Positions 12,401 through 23,900 of a stretch of 64,000 bases of DNA are shown in pieces. Under the pieces are notes generated by a model, which ran no database searches, was not told the origin of the DNA, and worked only from the letters and a program-made list of their open reading frames with translations. The DNA comes from Chimonanthus salicifolius. Its lineage: Eukaryota > Streptophyta > Magnoliopsida > Laurales > Calycanthaceae. Location of the stretch: the NCBI GenBank assembly GCA_013350335.1, contig CM023540.1:15877828-15941827 (forward strand). The letters are read 5' to 3'. The translations under genes and the position numbers were made by a program. The stretch's first letter is position 1; every line of letters starts with the position of its first letter.

Positions 12401-12854
12401 CAACTTAGTTACACTACAGATTGAGTACTGACTCTCTTCTTATATTTTTAGGACTTTCTCTACTCTATCAAATTAAAGTTTTACCACTTAAAAACTTAGA
12501 GGTAAAATAAATTAGCGAAATTATAACGAGATTGGCATGTCATTAGGTTTAGAATTTAAAAATATTTACTAATCTAAAATTTGAAGTTCAAACTAAGTCA
12601 AATGACTGAATTTCTATAACAACCAAGATTCAAGCCTAAAATAATATTATTATTGTATTCATACCTTGTCCATATACCTTTGAAACTTAATTAAAAGAGT
12701 TATCGGATTTAGATCGAGTCAAACTCAGATCCATTGGAAAACTTATTTGATAATCTTCACGATTAGAGGAAAATAATTCATAATTAACGGCTAAAAAATA
12801 TTTAATTAATCACGATTAATTATAATTAACCCCTAAATTGGGTTAGGTATTACA
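9476..12854 (-). repeat. Full 5' LTR (copy 3, minus orientation)
   Basis: 3,379 bp bounded on the plus strand by TGTCAAGCCCCG and GGTATTACA. These are canonical TG...CA ends, followed by GAATC. This is the most complete LTR of the family in the window. It has a TATA box at 11788-11796 on the minus strand. Confidence 0.85.
11788..11796 (-). promoter_or_regulatory. LTR TATA box (copy 3)
   Basis: TATAAATAG on the minus strand, at the place in the LTR corresponding to 5756-5764 of copy 2. A pyrimidine-rich leader follows on that strand. Confidence 0.5.
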
Positions 12855-13059
12855 GAATCACTTGAAAATGGAAATTTGAAAAAAGCACTGACCGAATCAC
12901 TTTCCTCAAATTTCCATTACGAAGTGATCCGGTCGATGCACCGATCCAGTAAACCGATTTCTAAAAATCCTCTAAAATCCGTACGGACAGATGAGGAAAA
13001 GTGGAAAATTCAAAAAATCCGTCTCCTAAAAAAATATGCCCGTGTTAGGATGACCACCC
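12855..13059. mobile_element. MITE-1, right half
   Basis: Resumes the MITE interrupted at 418 and ends in the inverted terminus CACCC at 13059. It is followed by the second copy of the 8-bp duplication TAGAACAA (13060-13067). The first five bases, GAATC, match AAATC at 414-418 in four of five positions and are the target duplication of the inserted LTR complex. Confidence 0.8.
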
Positions 13060-13067
13060 TAGAACAA

Positions 13068-14840
13068 GTCAAGTTTAGAGCTCATTTACCTTGCTCTTTA
13101 TCTCCAACCAAAATAGATCATGATCAAATCAAATCATCATCATCATTGAATGCCAAAATTAATAAAACTTCAAAAAAAAATTAGCTACCTACACATTTAG
13201 AAACACCAGAATTTGTTGAAAAGCTAACAAACTTGACATAAATTGATATTTAACAAAAATATCGAGCCATTTTAGCTGTAATTTTTTAAATATTATTTGA
13301 GAAAAAGAAAAGAAAAAAATTGACTCATTTTGACTAACATTTTGAGTCTCATTGATGACTGAATTAATTAATTTCACATGATATGTCAAGACTCAGATCC
13401 AAATTCAATAAATAAGCTTTTGCTTTCGGAACACAGTTGTTTAATTAGATTTTCTACGTTTATTCAGGCTTGTTTGGATTGATTGCTTTAGAATGGTAAA
13501 AGGAAAGTTTTAAGTTACACAGACATGGGAATTGATTACAAGCATTGGCGAGTGCATTTTTAAAAACATATATAAAGAGAGAAATCTAAGAGTTTATTCA
13601 GGAGCTCACTTGATTTCAACTAAATCAATCTCATTATGCATTTTAAATAAACAAGATCTATTCCCGACGTTTTTTTTTCTTTTATGACGGAGAAAGAACT
13701 TCAAGCAAAACCTACTAAACTCTCCCTTCAGGTGACACGTACCACACCATCACAGGATAACCATTGAGTTACGCTACAGAGACTCAAACTCGCACCATCC
13801 TACTTCTTGAGCAGAATGTTACTGCCCCTTGTGGAATTATTCCCACCGTATTTTAAGGACATTAATGGTTACATCAATTTTCTTTCTTGAACTGACTTTT
13901 ATCTTAAATATGATGATTTCTCTCACCCTCTATCTTTAACGTGCTATAGTAAAGTTTTTTAATTCAGACTATTATATTTTTAGAAGACGTAGGTTTTATA
14001 GATGATTGATATTCTTTAACCACTGACTTTCTACATATTTAAGAGTTTATCTATGATTGAGAGGACCAAGTGTTGGATTTTGTCTATTGACAACGCAAAA
14101 ATTTATCTTTTAATCCACATATCAACCGTACACTTAATCGATGACTGGTAAAATACACATGCTCCACATGAAAAACTCTAATCCAGTATCATAATTGAAT
14201 TGATCACTCATAATAAGGTTCCATACCTTATTATCAAACACAACTAATCACATGAATGCCAAGAGTACCAAGTGCATTTAATGGAATTGGGAATCGAAAA
14301 TAAATTGAACTTTCTTTGAAATATCTATATTATCAGAAATTGTCACTTGTAACAGAAAAGGTTTTTTATTTTAATAATATATTATATAGAATACCATGTC
14401 CCAACGAGTAGACAAAATTAACTCGAATGCATGACGTCAAGAAGCCATAAAATGAACCAATGTGGTTCCCGACAATAGATTCTTGTCAAGACGTAGACAA
14501 TTAAAATAGCAAAAGCTCCACCTCTCTATGCTATTTTCAATCCTGATGTTTGATCCTCTAAAGCTCCACTTTGTGCTATTTATTTCCTGGGTTGGAGATA
14601 ATTCTAATCCAAGACAACTTAAGAAAGAATCATTGTTAGTACTTGTCTGTTTTGCCTTCGTGCTTCTAAAGTGACGAATCACGTCCTTATTCATTGCTCT
14701 TTCTCAGTTTGGAATTCAGTTTTGGATAAATTTGATGTGCTTTGAGTTATGCCTTCTATAGTGGCTAGTTAACTTATGCTTGAGACATTACTTTGGTCTC
14801 TCCAAAATGCTCCTTGCTATAGCGTTTGACTCTCTTTAGT
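13068..14840. other. AT-rich intergenic stretch, no gene recognised
   Basis: Open frames here are short and carry no recognisable family motif. A short tRNA-head-like string occurs near 13765-13800, but its box order is wrong for a SINE. Otherwise nothing can be named. Confidence 0.4.
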
Positions 14841-14849
14841 TCACCATAG

Positions 14850-15190
14850 TGTGGAGCTTATAGTGGGAATGTAACAGTAGAATTTTTAAAAATTGTGCTG
14901 AGCCAACTGAAGTTGTTTCTAGACGTGTGTTTGCCAAGTGTTCATCATGGGCTTCCTCTCTTGTGAAATTCAAATATATCTCTATGAATGATACCATGCG
15001 CACTTAGAAAGAATGTATTGATGGCATAAGTTTTTCTTTTAGTATTGCTCTTATGGATGTAGTGGGATTGCAGACAGTTTGGATTTCTTGTACTTTTCTC
15101 TTTGTTTCTTCTTGCGTCTGTATTTACACTTCTGGTGGCTATTTTTCTATTAATATAGTAATATGAGAAAAAAGAAAAAGAAGCAAAAGC
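14850..15190 (+). mobile_element. Possible LINE 3' tail
   Basis: Broken plus-strand reading resembles the C-terminal tail of plant LINE reverse transcriptase polyproteins (for example WECNSRIFKNCAEPTEVV). It is followed by a 'tattaatatagtaatatgag' type end and an A/G-rich tract. The match is weak and no target duplication was found. Confidence 0.3.
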
Positions 15191-15199
15191 TAAGATCAT

Positions 15200-16900
15200 C
15201 ACAAGATTAAAGTTACAGATCTTTTGTATACATGATAAAATCTATAGAGGGATCTGTTTGAAATTAATTTTTTTCCAAATTAAGATGTCTCCAGTAGCAT
15301 TTTCCTAATCAATTCTTTATGAGTCGGTCAGGCTATCATAAAAATCCTATAGCAACATATGACAAGGTTTAGTAAGCCTTATAAATAAAGAACAAAAATC
15401 CTCATTTAAAGGGCTGCTTGACCCTACAATTCAAACACTAGACAATTCTTCAGTAAACCAAACTTAATGCTGAAGGGATAAAACTTCTTCAAGCAAACCT
15501 ATTTACATTCATTAACTGAAGAGTTCCATCTCTGTGTCACTATTATTTTTTTATATTTCAAAAAATATATATATATATATTGCTGTATTATCTATGGAAT
15601 CAAAGGTACAAAATAGAAGCCATGAAACAAGCAGACTTAAAACATGTATAATAATCCATCGATTGGGCATCTAACAAAAAAATCACTTGTAACACAAAAC
15701 TGTATATCAGTTCTTGCTTCTTTTCATTCATCCAGTTGCTGGATTGCAAGAAATGTGTATTCTTATTTTCCAACCTGTTTCTCCATGGTTACTTCGACAT
15801 GATCAATCATTAGATCAGGTGTACGATGTATTACGCAGAGCATTTAAGTATAGAACCTGCTAAAGAGTGGTAATGGCTACTGAAAAAAATCATTTATTGA
15901 ATATATGACTCATAAAAAATCACCTTTATCGAATCAATAAAAATTATTGATTTGAAATGGCATACAACCTTGGGAAAGTACCATTAAAGGTTGGATCCCA
16001 GCCACTCATCTTCCCAAAATTTGATTCCAGAACGACTAACCACAACAAATTCTGTTGATCCCTAACCAAATTCTCCAATTTTGGAAATTTCTATTCAAAT
16101 TAGAGAGCCCCTACAAAGTACCCACCCACCCTCTATCGGGTTTCCCTTCAATTTCACCACTTTCCTCCCCAAATCTCCACTAAATTTTAGCAATGATTGG
16201 ACCAATTTTTTCAACAATATTGCCTGAACCCATACTCCCATCTATCCAAAGGAAGACATCCATCATTCCATTTCACCTGCACTAAAAACCACCGAAAGGC
16301 TATATGGATATTTTCCAAGGATTTTTGCAACTTCATAGGGATTTTGAAAAGGGATAAATAATACACAAGTAGGTTGGTTAGGGTAGTTTTGCAAAGATAT
16401 TTCATGTACCAAACTATGTCACATTTTTATAAAATTGGACTCTCTAGAAAACTTTTCAATAACTTCTCCAACGAACTCAAATTTGCATAATTCTAGATAA
16501 AGTTATGACTGATTTTGTAACAAGGTGTCTTGAAATATAACAAGAAAAATTATTTTTGTGAAGTTTTTAGAATTCTTAGTCTAAAAATAAAAGGGCTTCC
16601 ATGCCCAATGAATCAATCCCATTTTGAAGTGAAGTTTGGTTCTCTTTGTGAGTTGAGTTCTTTTTTCATTTGATGAATCTCTTGTTATTTTAATTTGCAT
16701 CATTCAATTTTATTGCATTTTTTAGAAAAAGTAATGTAGAACTTTAGTGTCGTTGAATTCCATAGAGCAATTTCTACCTAAGTGAGATTTTTGGGCCTGG
16801 TTTAATTTTCTTGAGAGAGAAATTAACCTTGGCTTCATAAAAAAAATAGATTCCCCCATATAAAATTGCTTCAAATTTTATTTGGATTTTGGGTGATCAA
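15200..16900. other. Intergenic stretch with a TA microsatellite
   Basis: No gene is recognised. It contains a short (TA)n run near 15566-15580. The remaining open frames are short and without family features. Confidence 0.4.
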
Positions 16901-16904
16901 TTCC

Positions 16905-17600
16905 ATTAATTATTTTTTTAATAGTACCTTCATTAATCAAGAAAAAAAAGGATACAAAACAACTACTTTATGGACTTAGCACAAAAAGCCTGCTACCCAA
17001 AAAAAAAAAAAAAAACAAGAAAAAGAAAACCCAAGATTACATCAAATAATTCACAATTTCCGAAAATAAAGTCACACCCTAACGAGCCATTTGCCGAGTG
17101 AGGGACCCAGGAGACTAAGTACCCATAAGCCACCATAGAATGATCTCCAATTTCATTGAGTTTGCCTGACGAGCCACCCTAATCCAAGTTTGAGTCAGCA
17201 ACTCTTTACTTGTTTCAATAAAATTTTCATTCACCTGAATTAATTTTCAGTCAAACTGAGAAATAGTGTGATACCACGGTGATGACTTTTAGGTAACTGC
17301 CTAGCAGAGATTACCCTCCTTGCAGATCTCTGTTCGAATATTCTATTCTTCGGACCAAATTCTGCTAAACTCACCCTAAAGCTTTTTCCAACGAACACCT
17401 AAACATTAAACATTTTAATAGTCGCATCGGCTTCCTTCTCCATATTGAATCTCACAAAGGCAATATTCCTTCTTTTCCCACACTTGCAATCAAATGGTAC
17501 GAAGGTATCAAAAACGACACCGGTAGCTCCAAACACTTCAGGTATGTTCCTAACAAACTGCGAGAAATGCTTCTTCCACCAATCCCCCATTTTCAATTAC
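16905..17600 (-). mobile_element. LINE remnant: ORF1 RNA-binding segment plus 3' tail
   Basis: The minus-strand reading at 17596-17400 resembles the RRM of plant LINE ORF1 proteins: FVRNIPEVFGATGVVFDTFV, then RRNIAFVRFNMEKEADATI. Downstream on the same strand, 17000-16910 reads like a LINE 3' end ('ttgtatcctttttttt...ttgattaatgaaggtact', then A-rich). ORF2 is missing between them. This is an internally deleted, inactive copy. The RRM similarity is recognised by eye only. Confidence 0.45.
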
Positions 17601-17639
17601 TCTACATGCTGATAAATGGCCAAAGCAAGGAGCAATTTT

Positions 17640-19384
17640 TTATCTTTTTCATCTTCTCTTCTTCAAGAATAGCACCAACAGATAAATCTTCCACTGATTT
17701 TCTGTCCTAACTAGTTTTTAGAACATAAAACTAGGGATGGCAATTTTTTATCCAACCCGCGAACTCAACCCCAAAAAAACGGGGTTTGGGTCATGCATTC
17801 CTTAAAGAAATTTTAAATTGACCCGACCCAAAATAAATCCGGATTGGAATGAGTAGAGGGGTCCTCAGACCTAAACGCTACCCGACCCTAATCAAAAAAC
17901 AATATTTAACTAATTTATTAATTTTAGCCAATGTACCCCACCAACATTAAAAAAAATTAACCTATTTTCCATAGGCCAATGGCCCCAATACAAGGAAGTT
18001 CTCTTATCCTTCATTTTCTATTAAAAAAAAATTGCTATCATTTTTAATTTTTTTCAAATTGTTTAGAAATTCAGGTTGGGTTGAGTTGGGCCAAATTGAA
18101 TAAAATAAAATTCAAGTTATCTTAGGTGAATTTTGTTGAGGATTTTTTCTAGGTTTTTCTTAATACCCTAAAGCCTTGGCCAAAATTCTAATCTTTGAAC
18201 CTAGGATACATCAAGTGACATCACCCATTTTACCATTAAAAAAAAAATTAAATTTTTTTTTTGAGGCATTTGGCCTTTTTTTACTTCTCTAAGTGCTAAG
18301 AAATTTATTTTAAGAAGAGATGGAGGCCTAGAAAGGAACTTTAATAGACCTCAATACAAGCTCTACCAAATCAAGTAAATGAAGGGGAAAAGGACCAATA
18401 TGTGTGACAATCACACGTTGGCAATATCCATATTTGAGGAGTCCTAGATTAGAAAAACCAAGGAACGGTGACTACCTAAGAGAGGCAAGGCAATTTTTAG
18501 TTTCACCTCATCTCGATAGTAGATACTAAAGAAAAGTTTCATTCTATGCCTCATGTGAACTAGATAGCTTTGACGAAGACATGCACAATTAAAAATGTAC
18601 AATCGAATAGGATTCAATGGTAAGCAGATGAGGCCACAATTCTCTCATTTAACAAGGGAACAATAATGTGTTCACTCATATGGAAACCTAAAAATTACCT
18701 AAAAACTTAAAAAAGGTGGAAATCTAAAGATTAAAGGTTGCTCCCTTAGAAAGGATCCATATGTGTTGCTTAAGGTGGTTTGAGCGCACACACAAAAGCA
18801 TGGAATATTCATAGTGCAAGGACTTGTAAGGACACAGCATAATGAATTAAGAAAGGAGTGGGAGACCAATAAGAACTAAAAAGTAGTGAGATTACATGCT
18901 AGATTATTGAGCAACAGAGAATATGCCTTCTGAGAATTGAGATTTCCTTTCAAAAAAAAAACTTTTGAGAGGTTTGTGGAATATAAGAACCTAGAAATCC
19001 AACCGCATAGAGAAAAGGTCTCAAAAATGATGATTATGATTATTACCATTTTTTAAAAGCAAAAAAAGAAGAAGAAAGGAATAAGACAATATTGGTAACA
19101 TTGGATGGCTTATTCGGTAACATAGACCATTTCTTACTTATGATGGCTTATTCGATAACATAGACTGGAGAACATGATCGACAAATTCATACTATACCAT
19201 TTCTTACTTATGTTCAGCAAGACCCCAACTTTGAAAACCCACATTAAAACTCAAAAAAATAATGTATTTTGGCAGCTGCTAAGAATTCATAATAACATGA
19301 AACCTTGCATTCCAAAATGCATGTCATTAATTTTTTCCATGACCAAAACATAAATTCGACATTTACAATCAGAAAGGCATAACA
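17640..19384. other. Intergenic stretch, no gene recognised
   Basis: AT-rich sequence. It has a degenerate 'cccgaccc' motif zone near 17750-17900 and a short local duplication ('gatggcttattcggtaacat') near 19104-19165. No coding sequence or RNA gene is supported. Confidence 0.4.
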
Positions 19385-19394
19385 TAAACGCCCC

Positions 19395-19583
19395 TTTTTT
19401 TAAGACCAAGGTATCCAAGCCTCTCAGAGCATGTGACTAATCCTTGGGACGTATGCAAACCTCCCTATCCACACACACTGGGGAAAAACTCCAAAGAGTG
19501 GCTCTTTCGGAAAGTGGAAATTGAACTCAAGACCTCCCACTTTGAGAGGTGGGTTCTTGGCCATCACTCCAACCCCATTGGGT
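19395..19583 (-). mobile_element. tRNA-derived SINE (copy A)
   Basis: The minus-strand reading starts near 'gttggagtgatggccaag' (A-box-like). A B-box-like 'gagttcaatttcc' follows after about 45 bp, then a non-tRNA body, ending in an A-run. The element is flanked by TAAACGCCCC (19385-19394) and TAAACACCCC (19584-19593), a 10-bp target duplication with one mismatch. A related copy lies at 50157-50310. Confidence 0.7.
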
Positions 19584-19593
19584 TAAACACCCC

Positions 19594-20026
19594 TTTTCTA
19601 CTATACATACAGAAAATTGCACAGGTCAGGATCCATGTTTTCCTCTTTTCCCCCCTTTCACTTTCTTTTTTGTTTCTTTAATTTAATGCGCACTGAGAGC
19701 TCCGTGAAGCACACAAAAATATAACAAACCCATCAAAATTACTAATTGCTTTATAAACACTGTCATTATGAATTCGGATGAACATGATCAATGTCACCAT
19801 ACAACAAACGCACACATCAACAAATTGCCAAATAGATCAAAATTCAAAATCCAGGTTGCTGCACAACAAAGAGACGTATGCCAAATTACTAAATAAGTTA
19901 TCATAAAGCATCAAAATTCAAAGTATGACATAACAAAACTTTGTATGGAAAAAGATAGAATTAAAAGGAATTGGTACATCAAGAAAGATGAAAACCTGAC
20001 ACCGCCGCTTCTTTGTAATTATGGGA
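19594..20026 (-). other. DPH3 3' flank, probable 3' UTR
   Basis: No other gene is seen. It lies directly downstream of the DPH3 stop on the minus strand and probably holds its 3' UTR. No poly(A) signal is assigned with confidence. Confidence 0.4.
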
Positions 20027-20275
20027 TTACGCAACGGTGACGGTCTGAGGGAGCTTGGGGGGGTTTGGATTCTTGGAATTGTTGTCCATGAAGTCCTCCT
20101 GATTGTAGATGACCGTGATATAGAGGGAGCAGCTAGGACAGCGAGCGATTTCTTCGCCCAATCTGAGATCCTCTTTGGTAATCTGGAAGAGATCGCCGCA
20201 AGGGCATGGATAGGTGAAGGCTCCCAACTCCTCGTTCCACTCCATGTCTTCGATCTCTACGTCGTCGTAAGACAT
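20027..20275 (-). CDS. DPH3: Diphthamide biosynthesis protein 3 (CSL zinc finger)
   Basis: Complete 82-residue single-exon gene. DPH3/KTI11 proteins are small cytosolic iron/zinc-binding electron carriers. With DPH1-DPH2 they act in the first step of diphthamide synthesis on a histidine of elongation factor 2, and they also link to Elongator-dependent tRNA modification (family knowledge). The sequence shows the near-invariant N-terminus MSYDDVEIEDMEWNEEL and the CSL-type metal site: Cys24-x-Cys26 and Cys46-x2-Cys49, in CPCGDLF and ARCPSC. ITKEDLRLGEEIA lies between them and YITVIYNQEDF follows. The start at 20275 is the conserved family start. The C-terminal tail after residue 60 is variable and Pro/Asn-rich, as is usual. 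The frame has no damage, unlike the mobile elements around it. The gene sits alone, not in a cluster. Confidence 0.95.
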   Translation of the reverse strand: MSYDDVEIEDMEWNEELGAFTYPCPCGDLFQITKEDLRLGEEIARCPSCSLYITVIYNQEDFMDNNSKNPNPPKLPQTVTVA

Positions 20276-20470
20276 GATTCTTAGAAGCTAGAGCTAGGGT
20301 TTTCAAAGAACTGAGAGAAGAAAGAATAGAAAAAGTAATAGAACTGAGAGAAGAAAGAATAGAAAAAGAAATCTAGGGTTAGCAAATGGGATCGAGAAAA
20401 AAAGGACGGATGAAGAGAGAACCCAAGTCCCTTCCTTCTTATTCTGTTTTCCGTCGGTGAAAGAGGAACA
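20276..20470 (-). promoter_or_regulatory. DPH3 5' UTR/proximal promoter with tandem duplication
   Basis: Purine-rich on the plus strand, so pyrimidine-rich in transcript sense. It contains a 29-bp tandem duplication, 20307-20335 and 20340-20368 (period 33). Plant 5' UTRs are often CT-rich, so it is probably leader sequence. The transcription start is not determined. Confidence 0.5.
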
Positions 20471-20971
20471 TTGAAGCATTTGTATCCGGTTGCATTTTTG
20501 AATTTAGACGGTCAAAAGTCAGAACAAAATGAAACAAAACGAAGTAGAAGGTGGGAATAAATAAAGTTTAATTAAGTTTAACTTCATTAAATTTGTGCTA
20601 TAAATATTATATTATAAATAATATCAAATTATTAATTAAAATTTAATTGACAAGTTAAAATAAAATTTTAAATAAAAAATAGATATTAATTTTTTTAAAG
20701 AATTTAAAAAATAAAAATTATTTTCTAATTTTAAAATGAATAAATACCTATTAAAAATATATTTTTAGATCATTTTTATTCTCTCTCTAAACTCCAATGG
20801 TGTCTAAGTTGACTAATATTTCACTTATAATTAAGTGAATAACTAGAAGTAGATGGACTATATTGTTAATAAACATCGACTAATTTTTTTTTTTATATAT
20901 AACCTCCAAAAACTTAATACCCTAATTGGGTTGAATCTTTAGGAATAACAGTTAAGCTCATAATAATAAAA
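20471..20971. other. AT-rich intergenic stretch
   Basis: Very AT-rich between the DPH3 promoter and the outer LTR. No gene or RNA is recognised. Confidence 0.5.
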
Positions 20972-23900
20972 TGTCACACGTGGAATCAAACATATACCAT
21001 ATCTATCCATATATAACACATATCATACAAACAAATATTTCTATACATAAGATTAGAACATCATCATAAATACCATCATCATCATCATACTTAGAGTTAC
21101 AAACGAAACACACGATGGTTGATACACGCTTAGAATAATAAGTACCACAGGCGGTACTAACAAAATGTTGTTTGTAACAAAATGGATAAAACAAATGTAT
21201 TTCCCAACTGTGGGAAATACAAGCGACTACACCAACTCTTTCATCCTAATTCTGCAATGGAGGTTCCTCATCCTCGGGGTGCTAATCCTAAAATGTAAGG
21301 GATGTAAGCTCTAAGTCCAGTGAAGAGATCTTAAAATAATACATTCATAAACATGCATAGGTTAAACAATGCAATCTAATCTTAATAACAATAATTGTCT
21401 ACTCTTACCATATAAAATCGGAGTCGTAGTACTTAAATCATGAATGGTTTACTTTTACTACTCTTACCAACTTATCATAAATAGTCTCATATACCATGTT
21501 TCCATATTACCACCATTGCCACATCACTAACCACACATATGAAGCATTACACTGGCGGTCCAAATGCATTAAGTCCCGACACGGTCAAAATGCAGCACCT
21601 TGCAAGAACTTAAATGGCTTCACTAGTTTGGCCTCACCGGCCAATAATAACTGATCTAACCGGCCAATAATAACTGACCTAACGGTCCGATATCACCGAT
21701 CCAGCCTCACTGACCAACTTCATATCTCATTCACTTACTACAATATGATGCTCAAGTTCTCATATTAGAGAAAGTTAATAACATGACCATATGCATATTA
21801 AATAGTACTATGTATCAACATGAATATTTCAATATCTAGGCACGTAAGTTGGTTCATTTTTCGTTATAGACTATTAGAGATCGAATCCCTAACACCGTGT
21901 TATGCTTCCGTTCTAATAGTTAGATTTCATCCCTCATATGGAAGAAATGTCAAGTCTCACATTTTGGCCCATTTAGTCTTTTCCATCTCATATACTACCC
22001 ATGAAACCACTTATTACACTAGAGTCTAGGTTTACAAAACTTGATTTACTAATTATGTATTATTAAGTCTCCTTAATGTTAATTGCAGGGTATTCACAGA
22101 AATCTATAACACACAATAGAATACAATTGTAATACCCTGACCCAAAGTAATGTTTACTTATGTATTTTTATAATTAATTGTACTTAATGGCCAGTTAATC
22201 AAAGTGATTAACAAATGGGTCTTGTTTAGAGTCAAAGTTTGTCTAATTTGAGTTTGGAAGCGAGTGGACCCAACTCGTTAAGGGCAGTGGTAGAGTTGAA
22301 ATTATCTTAACTTTCTCCGGCTGAGATCCTTAAAATAATCTGTGATTAGAAAATAAATTATTTGAGGTATTTTCATTCTCAAATCTTACTAATTTATTTA
22401 GTGTAAGATTTTGATTTTAAAGAATTTTATCGTCAATCATTTTGATTTGCAAAAGTGTGACTTTTGAGATATCAGGTGTATCCTTATTTTTATCAAATGA
22501 AAGTTTTAAATGTTTTAAGAGTGTCAAATTGTCCCGAAAATTTTAGAAGTGCTTTATTAGTCAATTTAATTAACTTGACAGTAAAGTCAGAAGTTTTACA
22601 AAGTGCTATTTTAATTTTTGAAGTTTAGTATTTGAATTTTTTTTAATTAAAGCATTGAATTTTCATGGTATGATTTTAAAACTAAAAAGTGGTTTAATTT
22701 ATTTTTCAAAACTATAGTAATTATTTGGTTTTAATTTATTTATCTAACTATGGAGGTTATATAGTTTTGGATTTATTTATGAATGAATAATCATTGAATC
22801 TTTTTGGAATTTTTATAAAACCAAAATTAGGTGATTATTCACCGAGTCTATGACCAGTAGCTAGAAGCTACCCACCAACTTAAATGGGGTTTTATTAGAG
22901 AAGAGAGGTTGGGTGGGAGGAAAAGATAAAAAAACAAAATATTTCAAACCCTTCTCATCCCATTCGTTCTTTCCTCTTCTCCCATTCTTTCCTGTTTTTC
23001 TTTTTTTTTTTCCTCTCTCCTTCCCCCTGGTTTCCAATGTTCCAGTAGCAACTTTTTGAAGTTCTTAGCATGTGAGCCTCTCCACTGTTTTTGACAATCA
23101 AGGTAGGTAAATTCATCTATTTCAGATTTTAAAAACTCTGAGATTGTTATTTTGTGGAAATAAGTTAGTTTTTACCTTCCAAAATCATGCCAAAGAATTT
23201 AAGAAAAAATGTCTATTTTCTTTTAATTTTTAAGTAACACCTTTAGAAGTGATTTTTATGTGCTAAGACCTTGATGTTACATTTTTAGTTATGATTTAGT
23301 TTAAAATGGATTTCAAGATTTGGTTAAAGTTGATTAAATAAAATGATTTTAATAATTAGTTGAAGTGATTATATTTTAAACTTAGTAAAGTAGGCCTTTT
23401 AATGTATTTATTGTTTAAATTATTCTATGTATTGAGATTGGTTATCTTATTTTGTTTTTCTTTGAAATTGTGTGGTTATAAAAATTAAAATTAAAAAGAT
23501 CTTTGACCTATCTATTTAAGAAAGATAATTCTTTCATTATATTTATTATAAGTTTGGTTTGATGAGTTTCTTATTTTGGGATTTTAGCTTAAACTAAGCC
23601 TTAGTGGAATGAGTTTAAATGACTCACTGTTCAACTTCAAAAGTTGAATTTTTCACATAACAAATGTTAAACCTTTTTATTTTAAGATTTCAATTGATTT
23701 CCTTACTTACCTTAGTTGGTTTGTGTTAATAGAAGATAAACTATTATTTTATTTTTAGATGGTGACATTTTAAAAGAGTCATTAGAATTTTATGACTTTT
23801 TTCTTTCTTCCTTCCTTCCAAGAGTCTATCTCGATGGAACTATGTTCTATCAGTCGTACCCATCAGGTTGTTGGTCGGGTCAACTTAGGATAATAAATAA

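Larger units (their letters stand above)
419..12854 (-). mobile_element. Rearranged Ty3/gypsy retrotransposon complex
   Basis: One 12.4-kb insertion in MITE-1. It begins TG at 419 and ends CA at 12854, flanked by AAATC/GAATC. Read on the minus strand the order is: full 5' LTR (12854 to 9476), primer-binding site, gag remnant, an inverted copy of gag remnant plus LTR (8741 to 4710), pol fragment (4709 to 2604), and a 3' LTR lacking its first ~1.2 kb (2604 to 419). The coding regions carry stops and deletions, so it is inactive. The LTRs are unusually long (~3.4 kb). Confidence 0.8.
8801..12854 (-). repeat. Right arm of giant inverted repeat
   Basis: Reverse complement of 4710-8741 over its full length of ~4.05 kb. 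It contains gag (8801-9333), a primer-binding site and the complete LTR (9476-12854), all on the minus strand. Confidence 0.9.

Noticed and set aside
12876..13184. Open frame of 102 codons
   Set aside because: It spans the right half of MITE-1 and its flank, so it is not a gene.
13740..13810. tRNA-like A-box and B-box strings
   Set aside because: The order of the two boxes is reversed relative to a tRNA or SINE, and no cloverleaf can be drawn.
15566..15580. (TA)n run as a possible regulatory element
   Set aside because: Ordinary short microsatellite without nearby gene.
17750..17900. Repeated 'cccgaccc' strings here and near 34290, 36410, 50380 and 53760
   Set aside because: Degenerate and dispersed, with no defined unit or boundary that can be supported by eye.
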